A DNA stretch of 31,256 bases from Clostridia bacterium. GTDB taxonomy: Bacteria > Bacillota_A > Clostridia > Oscillospirales > CAG-272. How positions within the stretch are numbered: position 1 is the stretch's first letter; every line of letters starts with the position of its first letter. Below are positions 9,401 through 19,100 of the stretch, piece after piece. The stretch is from NCBI GenBank assembly GCA_017632155.1, contig JAGBRZ010000117.1, positions 1 to 31,256 on the forward strand. The letters are read 5' to 3'. The translations under genes were made by a program, and so were the position numbers. The notes under the pieces are model-generated. The model made no database searches. It was given only the letters and a program-made list of their open reading frames with translations, and had not been told where the DNA came from.

Positions 9401-12072
9401 TCCATGTTCAAAGGAGTTCCTGCAAACTCAACGCTTCCGTGGAGAACTACACCAATGAAGGGAACTGCGTTTGCGGAGTTGTTGTAACGGCTGGAGTCAA
9501 GAGGCATGTTGAGAATATAGTCAACATACTTCCAGGTGTATGCGTTTGCGCCATCGGTCATAATGAGATCGTAATCTTCATCCATCTTGGAGAAGAGCGC
9601 CTGAGTATGCTTCTTGGCGTCATCGCGGTTGTAAGGCTCATCCTCGTCAAAGTCGGAGTTGAGGTCTGTACCAAGGGTACTTACCGAGATACCTGCAAGA
9701 GCTGCAGTATCCTCGTAATTCTTGAGGAGGTTGGATGTGAGCTTATCATAGAAGTGAGTGAAGTAAGCGGAGGAGATAGCAAGCTCGAAACGTCCAACGT
9801 GTGCCTGACGTGTTGCGCTGTAGTAACGGCGGGACATATAGGTGTCGTTGATCGACTTAACTATATGCTTCTTAAGGTTAAGGCCGTCGAAGAAACGGTC
9901 GCCCTGGCTATACGCGAAGTCGAATTCGGGGAATACCTCGAATCCCTTCTCTGCAGAGTAATTAAGGAGATCCTCATAACCACTTTCGCCACCAACGGAC
10001 TTTTCCCATTCAAGCTTGTAAGGAACGGTGGAGTACATACCGCCGTTTGCATAACCGGTAAGCTTGAACTTGATGTTGTTTACGCCCTCTGCGGAGAGCT
10101 CATCATACATAGTCTTGACGTTCTCGAAAGATGTAAGAGAGGTCATTACGTTTACAGGGATGGACATGATCTTCTCGAGAGTTTCGAGAGTACCGAATGT
10201 CTCGATGTACATAGGAATATCTTCCTGTACGTCTTCAGTGGTGAGTGCATCAAGCTCGCCCTTATCATAGAGATAATCGCGATATGCATCAGCCATACCC
10301 ATCCAAGTGCACTCGTAATAATCCTCGATGCCCTTTTCCTCTGCAATACGCTCATCGGTGAGCATAATGTAACGGATCTTGTAGTTACCAACGTACTTAC
10401 GGGAGGATACAACAGTCCAAGATGCGTTTGCACCAACGGAGATAGCGTTTGCGAGGTTGTAGGAGTCCTTAGGTCTGGGGTAGAAGAGCATCTGTACAGT
10501 GTTGTACTTTGCGGAGGAACCCATGTGGTAGTCGGAAAGCTCTGCAAGAGCATCACCTTCCTCAATGATTGCCACAAAGCCCTTATCTTCCTCAACAAGA
10601 ACTTCCTCAATAACTTCCTCATACTTGTGAGCATCAACGATCGATCCGTCCTTATCAACGATAATGACGTTGCCGTTGTTGTCAATTACCTCTTCGGTAG
10701 CAAGCTGCTCAACCTTCACCTCTTCGGTGCGGTGAGTGTTAGAAACGATACCGAATACGGGGTAACGAATTACCTGCTGGTTAGAGCCGGTGATGGTGTT
10801 GTAAGCAAAGTCCTGACCATAAACCTTACCGTTGACAACTGTCTGAGACTTCTGAACGAGGTCTTCGTGACGGAAGAGAGTACCCGAACCGTCAGGGAAG
10901 AAGTTATAACCGGTGTAAAGGTCTTCCTTATCGTTGAGGTGATAGTTTGCACCTGCACCCATGTAAGGAAGGATGCTTACGTAAGTGAGCTGATAGAGCG
11001 ACTCGTCAAAACGGAGACCGTTTGCGGGAAGTCTTACGCTCATACCCTTTTCATCAAGAGTGTACTCGAGAGCCATCTTGAAGAGAGGGGGCGACTTATC
11101 CTGACCGATGTATTCAGTCAGCTGATGGTCGTATTCAAGCTGTTCAAAGGTGTATGCGGGAATGTAGGTCTTGATATAGCCCTCAACGGTGATAAGCTCG
11201 TTACGGCTGATATCGGGAGTACATACCCAGATATCCATCTTCTTACAGATAGGATAGAGAGCCTCCATGGAGCGGCGCTCCTTTTCGGTCTCTGCCTTAG
11301 CAAGGCTCTTTTCGGAATAGAATGCGAGGAGCTTAACGAACTTAAACCACTCGTTGTTACCATCCTTGGGGTTGCCTGTGGGGGAGGAGTCCTTAATCAT
11401 GTTGTTACGCTTCGCCATAGGAAGGTAATCTCTCCAGTTAAGGACGATCTGACCGTTTTCTTCAGACATCTTGTTGACTTCGTCAGCAAAAGGCTGAAGA
11501 ATGTTTTCTTCGAATCTGTTCTTCTCGATTACACGAGGAACAAGCATTCTCGCTTCTTCTCTACCGATACTGTACTCAACACGGATACCGTTCTTGATAT
11601 ACTCAAAGTTTACCTGTCCACGAGATGCAGCCTCAGCAAAGCTGTTCATCGTCTTATCGGTATCGTTATCAGTATACTTGATAAGGATCTGAGAGAAGAG
11701 TTCTTTTCTGATATTTTCGGATGTACCCTTCTTGAGGTCGGTCTCAATACCGATATCATAGGGGTTGGAGAAAAGGATCTGACCGGTTGCAAGGTTTACG
11801 GTTGCAACTTCACCGGTGTAATCGTCAGCCCAAAGCTGAAAACCGTCCTTTTCATACATCATTTCCATTGTCGCGAGCTTTTCCTGCTCGGACTTGAAGG
11901 GGAGGGTCAAGTACTGTTTGATAGTCTCTTCCCAGTCGATCTCACCGGGGATGGGCTTGTTGTTGTCATCAAGCACAAATATATCCGGAACTGCCGAAGC
12001 AGCTGAAAGATCGATAGCAAGGGTACCGAACATCATAATAACAGTCAAAAGCAATGCCAATATTCTTTTCAT
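6493..12072 (-). CDS. Giant secreted DUF5696-type protein with alanine-rich helical insertion
   Basis: An 1859-residue exported protein. The signal peptide covers residues 1-26 (cleavage near SAASA-VP) with no lipobox. Residues about 95-960 resemble DUF5696 family proteins, including YNFFPDGSGTLF near 390. From about 660 to 910 the beta-strand/acidic pattern (FPEFDFAYSQG, STLGTDLNSDF, LIMTDGANAY, VVLHGSVEFAG) looks like a glycosidase-type barrel; that fold is my inference. Residues about 1010-1760 are an Ala/Lys/Glu-rich, almost wholly helical coiled-coil region. An acidic linker (EEETEEEEE) and a small beta domain (about 1800-1859) close the chain. Family members I know of lack such a long helical region. 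The ribosome binding site is AAAGGAG, and the gap to the upstream gene is 25 bp. It may act as a surface glycan-processing or scaffold protein; function unproven. A long antisense frame over it is a codon-bias shadow. Confidence 0.85.
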   Translation of the reverse strand: MKRILALLLTVIMMFGTLAIDLSAASAVPDIFVLDDNNKPIPGEIDWEETIKQYLTLPFKSEQEKLATMEMMYEKDGFQLWADDYTGEVATVNLATGQILFSNPYDIGIETDLKKGTSENIRKELFSQILIKYTDNDTDKTMNSFAEAASRGQVNFEYIKNGIRVEYSIGREEARMLVPRVIEKNRFEENILQPFADEVNKMSEENGQIVLNWRDYLPMAKRNNMIKDSSPTGNPKDGNNEWFKFVKLLAFYSEKSLAKAETEKERRSMEALYPICKKMDIWVCTPDISRNELITVEGYIKTYIPAYTFEQLEYDHQLTEYIGQDKSPPLFKMALEYTLDEKGMSVRLPANGLRFDESLYQLTYVSILPYMGAGANYHLNDKEDLYTGYNFFPDGSGTLFRHEDLVQKSQTVVNGKVYGQDFAYNTITGSNQQVIRYPVFGIVSNTHRTEEVKVEQLATEEVIDNNGNVIIVDKDGSIVDAHKYEEVIEEVLVEEDKGFVAIIEEGDALAELSDYHMGSSAKYNTVQMLFYPRPKDSYNLANAISVGANASWTVVSSRKYVGNYKIRYIMLTDERIAEEKGIEDYYECTWMGMADAYRDYLYDKGELDALTTEDVQEDIPMYIETFGTLETLEKIMSIPVNVMTSLTSFENVKTMYDELSAEGVNNIKFKLTGYANGGMYSTVPYKLEWEKSVGGESGYEDLLNYSAEKGFEVFPEFDFAYSQGDRFFDGLNLKKHIVKSINDTYMSRRYYSATRQAHVGRFELAISSAYFTHFYDKLTSNLLKNYEDTAALAGISVSTLGTDLNSDFDEDEPYNRDDAKKHTQALFSKMDEDYDLIMTDGANAYTWKYVDYILNMPLDSSRYNNSANAVPFIGVVLHGSVEFAGTPLNMEGNIGYSMLKAIENGAGLYFVLCYENYEELKEDYNLQKYYSVRYDILKDDVVKYYTILNDLTKDLQLSKIVGHQFLIGERIPDADEVIADEEALKKEEALAEELATEEARKELQQALLEGRVYAATVSKTASDEINKLYKDISGYYDGAVNINEKGIVSVRIGMNTLVKDALAYAAVKAPLEDAFALANAWNKANNSFSSFVLTGSNKLRAELISADQKAQTSLITAINAIAEKEAALELAMENAISAKVAAIPTLVYAYETAVAARDAITDTTSADYSVKQIAVDNALANLNGFVASLDDARAYADAFNAKDAAEKAIKQYQTNLSALAKAAKDEYTKAQSDLKTKLAGNADFDAKLKALDEITLSLSTQEIVKSNLEKALATYSISYPDSAEHKLIISSIAEYEKKIVDTKAAIKVAQDAVDALYIAADAKFADLKTKAEAAAAALENYMSAAEIADAVATVAASEKTIESLRTVIEASVKAAYEKSAADYTALADAEADYAAKIAAMEKTYFSSSDYTKLVAEVNAKKLALQQVLDGYLEDATYKDWYEKLVAPTDAKIAELVAQINGADAKTQIKLANEILTLMTTKYTKVKVPTVVEGVETNVLLEVEKGNDGLVKGAGYIINDYITKWQTNCKKTDEYKNAETALKNAEAAVNTYKNAKSGKLGAEYTTLSQAKNDLTKQRGQFIIDNNDLKNALAQLVAAEAGVITAQAAADEAAANLAAAKAFEGVDSYSKVLEAYNASIASNPNIITEYQAALKNYNTAFGYVKSQITSVNTLFKSFNTQVDTLNKALKNSDIAKDYYNSAEFKGVYSAQFLGALENVYNETVKNTQEGNKVVDLALAKFIETLELAKAVIPNTSTDLKLNALRVEVKADGSLVITEPEVVEEETEEEEEIPEYEYTKYTDDSGNIVYLEYEGGTFFLLNYNDYAVTVEFNEVTYTLETYGGIKVISGQEPESFTFAKIN

Positions 12073-12097
12073 TATTGTATTTCTCCTTTCCTGTCAG

Positions 12098-14233
12098 TTA
12101 CATTCGGTAGCTTATCTCGGTTACGATGTTGGTAATAAAGCTAATAATCTTACCAACAAGGGTTGTGAAGAGGATCGCAACAAACATGATGAATACCATT
12201 GCCACGATCGTTCCGAGCGATGTGATAAAGTTCTTTGACAGGGTATAATCGTGTGTTACCATCATACCTACAAAGATCAGAAGAACTGTCCAGATGAACG
12301 CGATGGTCACAAGAAGATCTGTGATATCGAGCTCTTCCTTGAGCGCGAAGTTAGTATAAATGGTACAAGGAACAACCAGAAGAACGAGAGGAAGCAGCGA
12401 ATATCCACATGCAATGAAGATATCCTTGAAGCTGCCTTCACCGTCAAACAGGGTTGTAAGACACCAGTTAGCAACTACCCACAGGAAGAGAGGTACAAGT
12501 ACACTCATTGCCTGTGCGAAGATGGTGGTGTAGGAATCATAGGGATTTACAAGGTAGCCGGAGCCGATTGCCTGATAGAAGAAGGCAACAACGGTTACAA
12601 CTACGTAAACGATAGCTGCTCTGAGAGAACCTCTCTTTTCATGCTTGAGGTCCCAAAATCCATCGAAGGGATGGAAGATGAGGTGGAAGCCATAGAGAAG
12701 CTCCTCTGTGAAGGTTCTCTTGCCGCCTGCAGTTGCAGCTCTCTTGTTGATCTTTGCAGCCTTCTTAAAGAAGAGGGTTACAAGAACAATGATACCAACG
12801 ACGAGAACGGGAATGAGAAGAACGTACTTCGCGATCCACTCTTTTCTGATCTCCTTGTAGGAGTCGGACCATCCGTCGGTATCGTAAGCAGCCTCGTAAT
12901 AAGGAAGTGCTTCCTCATACTGACCGTTACGGTAAAGAGCATCACCGATACCAATGTAAGCAGCGTCGAAGTTGGAGTTTCTCTTAAGGATCTCTTCCCA
13001 GTCCTGCTTTGCAAGGTCGTACATACGGTTGTTCTGGTTTGCGAGAGCCTTGATAAGGATATCTCCGTACTCAGTACGCTCGTAAATGGTAATATTATCG
13101 GCAGTCGAGTCAAGGATGAGCATCGTACCGTCGCTCATATAGGTGATACCTTCAATACCCTGAAGGTTACCAAGCTGGGAACCCTTATCGCCGAAGGCGA
13201 AGAGGAGGTTACCGTTGTCGTCATAGGTAAATACCTTCTGACGCTTTTCGTCGATGATGGACCAGGTGTGCTCAGGACCGACTGCAACGTCAACGATCTT
13301 GGATACGCCTGTGGTTGCGCCCTCGGATACTCTACCGGACATATCGATCTCACCTGCGGGAGGCCAGAAGCCGTTACGTGCCATAACCTCGTCACCGGAC
13401 TGGTTGAGCATCTTAACAGGAGCATAGTCACCGGATTTGGACTTGCCGGTGATAGCCTTTCTTACGTCACTGTCCTTAATGGTGGAGGTAGTAACGAAGA
13501 TGAAGCCCTTTTCATCGATGGTGATGTTGTTAAACTCAGTAGAAATGTTAGCTGCGGAGAGTTCTCTCTGTTCATCAGTCTGGAACATTCTCCACATTCT
13601 GTCCCAAGCAGAGATGGAAACCTTCTGTGCTCCGACAAAGCGGATAAAGGTACCGTCTGCGCTCATAACGATAACACCCTGATAGGTGGTCGAGGATACG
13701 ACGTAGAGTCTGTTATAATCGTCGACTGCGATAGCGATCGGCTTGTAAACAGCACCCTCATCGAAGAGCGAGGACTTAGGCTGGGGAATGATCTTGATGA
13801 AGTTACCTTCTCTGTCGAAGGTTACGATACGGTTCTGGTCAGTATCGCAGACCCAGATGGTATCTGCAGTTACGAAAACACCCTGGGGCTTGTTGAGCTT
13901 ATCGTCAATACCCTGGTCGTTAACGAACTCGCTGATTTCAAACATAAATTTGTAATAGCGGTCGAGAACTACGATACGGTTGTTGTTGGTGTCGGCAATG
14001 TAAACATTATCCTTGTCATCAACCTCGATATCGTGCGGGGTGTCAAGCTCTTTCTCAAGACCCATATCAATATAGTTGATATTCTTGATAGGGGTGTATG
14101 CGTCGGGAGACTGAAGAGCGTAACCGTCGATGGAGTAGGTGTAGGTCTGGTAGGTTCTTGCTGCCCCAGCGGGGAGAGCAAGAACAGTTACCATCACGAA
14201 AAGAAGGCAGAAAATGCTTATTAATTTCTTCAT
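12098..14233 (-). CDS. NHL beta-propeller / TPR / YIP1-domain membrane protein
   Basis: A 711-residue protein. The signal peptide covers residues 1-25 (ALPAGAA). NHL-type propeller repeats run from about 58 to 390 (PHDIEVDDKDNVYIADTNNNRIVV and further copies), and a TPR-like helix pair covers about 395-455. A membrane segment lies at 468-490, followed by a basic stretch. A five-helix YIP1-type membrane domain spans about 510-708 (HPFDGFWDLKHEKRGS is a typical entry motif). The propeller should lie outside the cell. Propellers of this kind usually bind glycans or proteins; YIP1 domains in bacteria have no defined role. It sits between the permease pair and the DUF5696 gene, with gaps of 10 and 25 bp and an AAGGAGG site, so it probably works with both. 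Confidence 0.88.
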   Translation of the reverse strand: MKKLISIFCLLFVMVTVLALPAGAARTYQTYTYSIDGYALQSPDAYTPIKNINYIDMGLEKELDTPHDIEVDDKDNVYIADTNNNRIVVLDRYYKFMFEISEFVNDQGIDDKLNKPQGVFVTADTIWVCDTDQNRIVTFDREGNFIKIIPQPKSSLFDEGAVYKPIAIAVDDYNRLYVVSSTTYQGVIVMSADGTFIRFVGAQKVSISAWDRMWRMFQTDEQRELSAANISTEFNNITIDEKGFIFVTTSTIKDSDVRKAITGKSKSGDYAPVKMLNQSGDEVMARNGFWPPAGEIDMSGRVSEGATTGVSKIVDVAVGPEHTWSIIDEKRQKVFTYDDNGNLLFAFGDKGSQLGNLQGIEGITYMSDGTMLILDSTADNITIYERTEYGDILIKALANQNNRMYDLAKQDWEEILKRNSNFDAAYIGIGDALYRNGQYEEALPYYEAAYDTDGWSDSYKEIRKEWIAKYVLLIPVLVVGIIVLVTLFFKKAAKINKRAATAGGKRTFTEELLYGFHLIFHPFDGFWDLKHEKRGSLRAAIVYVVVTVVAFFYQAIGSGYLVNPYDSYTTIFAQAMSVLVPLFLWVVANWCLTTLFDGEGSFKDIFIACGYSLLPLVLLVVPCTIYTNFALKEELDITDLLVTIAFIWTVLLIFVGMMVTHDYTLSKNFITSLGTIVAMVFIMFVAILFTTLVGKIISFITNIVTEISYRM

Positions 14234-14243
14234 AATTGCCTCC

Positions 14244-15116
14244 TTAATCTTTCATACCGGACGAACCCATCGTTTCGATGATGTTCGACTGGGAGATAAT
14301 GAATACCGCGATCGGTACCATCATCATAATAACCTGGGATGCAGCACTCGCGCCGGCACGCTTGATACCGCCCGCGGTGATCTGTCCAATTGCGTAGTTG
14401 AAGGACTTGAACTGCTCGGAGTGAATGTAGATCGAGGAACCGGCGTTCCACAGACCCTGGAAGCAGTAGATGATAAGTGTAAGCCAAGCGGGCTTAACCA
14501 TGGGCATCGCGATGACCCAGAATGTCTTCCACTCTGTTGCACCGTCAAGTCTCGAGGACTCGAGAACCGAGTCATTAACGTTGGTCTCCATGAACTGCTT
14601 CATGAGGTAGAGTCCAAGGGTCGAACCCCAAGCGGGAATGATAAGCGCAAGAGGAGTATCGATCAGAAGGAGTACGCTCATGATGGTGAAACGTGTTACT
14701 GCAGTAACAGTCTCGTGGAACATGAGAGAGGTACGAATGGTCTTGAAGATCCACTTGCGGCCGGGGAACTTGATCTTTGCAAGAGAGTATGCACACAACG
14801 AAGCAAAGAGGAGGTTACCTGCGGTACCGCAGACGGAAACGAGGACCGTGTTGAAAATGTAACGGGAGAAAGGAACCCACGAGGTGTTCATAAGAACGAA
14901 CAGGTCGGAGAAGTTGTTCAGCGTGGGGTTCATAACGATAAATCTCGGAGGGAACATCCACAGCTCGTCAAGAGGCTTAAGAGACTGCATGACTACGTAG
15001 AGCATGGGGAGGAACATAAATGCTCCGAGGAATGTGAGCATAAGTGTAATGCCCAGGTCACCGCCGACAGAGCGGTTAAGAACGACCTTATGTTTTCTTG
15101 TTCTTAATCTTGCCAT
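14244..15116 (-). CDS. Carbohydrate ABC transporter permease, MalG type (first pair)
   Basis: A 290-residue CUT1 permease of normal length with six membrane segments. The EAA loop is in residues about 190-215 (NDSVLESSRLDGATEWKTFWVIAMP). The N-terminus is short and basic. Its start codon lies one base after the stop of the MalF-type gene (TAA-G-ATG), so translation is probably coupled; the ribosome binding site AAAGGTAGG is moderate. It partners with the 15118-16065 product to form the channel fed by the solute-binding protein encoded two genes upstream. Confidence 0.95.
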   Translation of the reverse strand: MARLRTRKHKVVLNRSVGGDLGITLMLTFLGAFMFLPMLYVVMQSLKPLDELWMFPPRFIVMNPTLNNFSDLFVLMNTSWVPFSRYIFNTVLVSVCGTAGNLLFASLCAYSLAKIKFPGRKWIFKTIRTSLMFHETVTAVTRFTIMSVLLLIDTPLALIIPAWGSTLGLYLMKQFMETNVNDSVLESSRLDGATEWKTFWVIAMPMVKPAWLTLIIYCFQGLWNAGSSIYIHSEQFKSFNYAIGQITAGGIKRAGASAASQVIMMMVPIAVFIISQSNIIETMGSSGMKD

Positions 15117-15117
15117 C

Positions 15118-16065
15118 TTACTGACCTACCTTTGAGAGCATTCTCTTGACCAGCACGTTTGCGCCGATCATGATTGCGAAGAGTACAACTGCTATTGCGG
15201 AACCGTATCCGACCTCGAAACGGGCACCGAGATAGTCGTTGAGGTGATGCATTATTGTCCACGCGCAGTAGTCAACCGAGGGGTTACCTGCAAGAGCGTC
15301 AACAACGCCGCCGAAACCGAACGAGCTGGTGATAGCCATGATAGCACCGAACATCAGCTGAGGCTTCATTGAGGGAAGAGTTACGTACCAAAGCTCCTGC
15401 CAACGGTTACGGATACCGTCAACGGCTGCAGCCTCGTACATTGAACGGTCGATACCCTGAAGACCTGCGATAAAGGACAGGAAGGAGGTACCGAGCGAGG
15501 TCCAGAGTGCAACGACGATACAAAGAGGCATAACGTACTTTTTATCCTCGAAGAACTGGATCTCCTTGGTGATAAGACCAAGGTCGAGAAGGGTTGCGTT
15601 TACCCAACCGTAGGAGTCACCCGAGAAGAGAGTACCCCAAATAAGGTAAACCTGACCTGCAATGGAAGGTGCGTAGAAGATAAGAGTTACGATCGCACGG
15701 ATACGGGGACCGAGCTCGTTGATGAACCACGCTACCATAAGCGACATAAGGTAGGAAACAGGACCTACGATTACCGCGAAGATGAATGTGTTCTTAACGG
15801 CGAGAAGGAAGATATCGTCGTCAAGGAAAAGGCGGATGTAGTTATCCAGGAAAAGGAAGTTGGGGATCTGGATCATGTTAAAGTCGGTGAAACTCATAAC
15901 GATAGATACCACAACGGGCGCCATTGTAAAGAGTGTGAATACGAGGCAGAAGGGAGCGATCATAAGATAAGCTACCCAGTTACGCTTCATCTCTTTCCAT
16001 GTCCACTGAAGGCGCGTCATATCTTTTCTGGAGACAGCCTTTGTTGTTGCTGTTTTCTGTGACAT
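15118..16065 (-). CDS. Sugar ABC transporter permease, MalF/UgpA type (first pair)
   Basis: A 315-residue CUT1 permease with a cytoplasmic N-terminus of about 35 residues, six membrane segments and an EAA loop at about 215-245 (SMYEAAAVDGIRNRWQELWYVTLPSM). Length and loops are ordinary for the family, unlike the second pair in this operon. It lies 40 bp after the solute-binding protein gene behind an AAGGAG site, the classic SBP-MalF-MalG order. The substrate cannot be read from the sequence. Confidence 0.95.
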   Translation of the reverse strand: MSQKTATTKAVSRKDMTRLQWTWKEMKRNWVAYLMIAPFCLVFTLFTMAPVVVSIVMSFTDFNMIQIPNFLFLDNYIRLFLDDDIFLLAVKNTFIFAVIVGPVSYLMSLMVAWFINELGPRIRAIVTLIFYAPSIAGQVYLIWGTLFSGDSYGWVNATLLDLGLITKEIQFFEDKKYVMPLCIVVALWTSLGTSFLSFIAGLQGIDRSMYEAAAVDGIRNRWQELWYVTLPSMKPQLMFGAIMAITSSFGFGGVVDALAGNPSVDYCAWTIMHHLNDYLGARFEVGYGSAIAVVLFAIMIGANVLVKRMLSKVGQ

Positions 16066-16105
16066 GAACTTTTTCTCCTTATTGTATTTTTCGGACTAAG
16101 CTTGA

Positions 16106-19100
16106 TTACTTCTGGGGGTAGGAAGCCTGATACTCCTTGAGAGCATCTGCACAATCCTTGATGTACTGACAGATATTTGCGAATACTTCAGCATCGGAGC
16201 CCGAAGCGGATGCGGTTGCAGCCTTGAGAGCTGCGCCTGCGTCACGGAGAGCCTGGATATATTCATCTGCACAGTAAGCAGTATAGGTGGGAACCGCCTC
16301 GAGAGCGTCGGTGAGAGCCTTGATCTCATTTGCATAAGTGCTCTTTGCGCTGTCGGAGAGTGCTTCAAGACCGTACTTGTTGCCGTTCGCATCCTCAAGG
16401 ATGGTGACCTTTTCGGTTGCCTCGTCTACGGAGTAGCCAAGGATCCAGTCATGTCTCTTGGAAGCGAGTGTCTGTCCGATCTCGAGAGTTTCGAGGTTGA
16501 ACTCGGAACGCTTACGGTTGATTTCCTTATTAATAGTAGTGATATAAGAGAGGAGCTCGGTTACAGGGTCTGCGTTATCGTTATAAGCGGAGAGGAACGC
16601 AAACTTGGTGTAACGTCCAATGATATATGCACCGGGGTAGTTGGGGATGGATGCGAGGTTTCCGAACTGACCCATGAGGTTGGTATATTCCTTGTTGGTC
16701 CAAGGCATAGTCTCAAGAGCAGTCATGTTAGCGGTAGCGTGCTTAGCCGAGTCACCGAGGATGGCAACCATTTCGTTAGAGTATTCTACCTGACATTCCG
16801 CACCGGAGTGCCACTTCATGAATTCCCAAGCAGCAGGCTTATCGTCACAACCGTTGATCATAACGATGGAGGATACGGAAGAAACCGAAACGTTGTTGAG
16901 GTATGTCTCACCCTTTTCGTTGGTCAGATAGTAACCGGGCATAGGAACGAATTCCCAAAGACCGCGAAGCTCGGTTGCAAATACGATAAGGTGGTTGTAT
17001 GTACCGTTGTAACCCGCAATACCGATGGGCATTTCACCTGTACGGAAACGGTTTACAAAGTCGTACTTATAGGGGAAGGAGTACTGAGTAAACATGTTAC
17101 ACATAGTCTCGAACGAATCAAGAGCCAAGTTGGAATCAAGGTTGATTCTCATACCCTCGTCAGCAAAGAGCGTACCGCCCATCTGATAGAGGAAGATCTT
17201 GTAGTCGTTGTTAAGACCAATGGTCATGTTGTTCTCTGCGAGAGTGGTTGCCGCAGCCATAAGGTCATCCCAAGTGTCAAGGGTATCGATTCCAAGCTCT
17301 GCAAGGATATCGGTACGGATAAACATCATCGGGAAGCTCTGGGTCTCGGGCAGACCATAGTAATGCATCTTGTTCTCTGCATCCGGGATACCGAGAACGA
17401 ACATTGCTGCATCGTTGAACTGTGCGTTCGGGTTGACGATGGGTTCACCGTTCTCATCAAGGAGAGGATTGTACTCTTCGTCTACCTTATAATAAAGAGC
17501 GAAGTCTGCAAAGCCTTCCATATCCTCGACGGGAAGAACCGCGCCACGGATAGCATAGTTGATAACGCTGTCGTCACCAAGACCGATGTAAACGTCAGGT
17601 CCCTGTCCGGAAAGGATGGAGGGAAGAAGTGTACCGCCCGCAACGAGCTTGAGGTCGATGGTGATGCCGGTGGAAGGTGTGAAATCGTTGTTTACAAGGT
17701 TTCTGATAACCTGTGTCTGGTCACGTCCGTATGCAAGCCAAACCTCGTTCGCACCTGCAACCTCGGATGCATCAACGGTAGCACCCATACGGTCGTAGTT
17801 ACGGAAGAAGGACTGGAAGAATCTCTGCATCTCGTGCCAGAACGCCTGGAAGAAGTTGTCCGCAGCGCGCGGTGCTTTTTCTTCGGAGCTCTGGATCATA
17901 AGATAGTCGAGCTGGAGGGGCTGGTTCTTTGCATCGTTGACCCAAGTACCAAGGTTACCGATATAGGTCTTAAGACGCTCGAGGTTACGAGCAACCTCGT
18001 CCTCATCTCTCGACATATCCTCGAGGATGATGTAGGTCTTCTCAAGGGTAGCAACGTTGGAGGACTTAACGCCCGCAAGAGCAACAAGCTCTGCTGCAAC
18101 TGCCTTGAGAACGGTGGACTGACGGTAAAGGTCGATGATGGTATCGGGCATTACGCTCTGGAAGTAATAGTCACGATACTGGTCAGGATCCGCACCGGTA
18201 AGACGCATTATATTAAGGTAGTCATTGTTGATCGACTGAAGCGCTGCATCGACCTTACGGACGATCTCTGCCATGGTTCCGAGGGAAACCTCAAGGATCA
18301 TGGTGTACTCAACGCCTGCCTCAAAATAGAACTCGCAGTTAGTGTATTCGATGCTGTTTTCCTCGTCTCCGCTCTTAGTACCAAAGCGAAGAGGATCTGC
18401 AAGCCAGTCAGTCGAATAATTGAAACGGAGCTCGCGTGCCTCGTCGAAGGGAACGCCGTTGTAGTAGCCCTTTGCGCCCTCTGCAACAGTGGAATCACTG
18501 TAGAGGTAAAGGGTACGGGAAGAATACATACCGTCGGTGATGTTCTGGATGTATCTGGGAATGATCTGATACATACCGCTGTTATCAACGGTGAAAGTGT
18601 AGTGGAGACGCTGACCGGAGGTCTGCCACTTGTCGCCGCCGATGGTGTTAAGAACAGTAGCCTTAACGTTCGAAGGGCTTGCTACGGAAGAAGAAGCCTC
18701 CTCGATGGGGTATACGGTGTTGGTGGAGGTGTGAGTGGTGTACTCAGCCTCGAGCTTAAGAACCGAAGTACCCTTGGGCGCGCCTGCATACTGAGCGATG
18801 TAGTTCGCATAGGATTCGGGTGCCTCGTAGGGGTAGAGGGTAATCTGCTTGATAGCGAGGGGCTGTGCTACACCCTCAAGCGAGATATAATGCTCACCCT
18901 TGGAGAAGTAGAACTCGAAGTTGTCCTTGTAGAAGCCGTCAATGTCCTTGAGGCTGTACTGGGACCACTCGGGAGTCTGTTCCATGTTACCGCGGAGCTC
19001 ATTGCCGTCAATATCGGTACGGTTGTAACGAGTATGACCGTCATAATCGTGCTCATCTGCGGAATCATAGATTGTGGACCATACCTTGGGAAGCGAGATG

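Noticed and set aside
8218..12006. 1262-codon plus-strand open frame opposite the DUF5696 gene
   Set aside because: No ribosome binding site, Cys/Val/Leu-rich unnatural composition, and the opposite strand encodes a signal peptide and recognisable domains. Long antisense frames here follow from codon bias.
12251..14224. 657-codon plus-strand open frame opposite the NHL/YIP1 gene
   Set aside because: Shadow of the minus-strand gene; low-quality peptide with no start signal.
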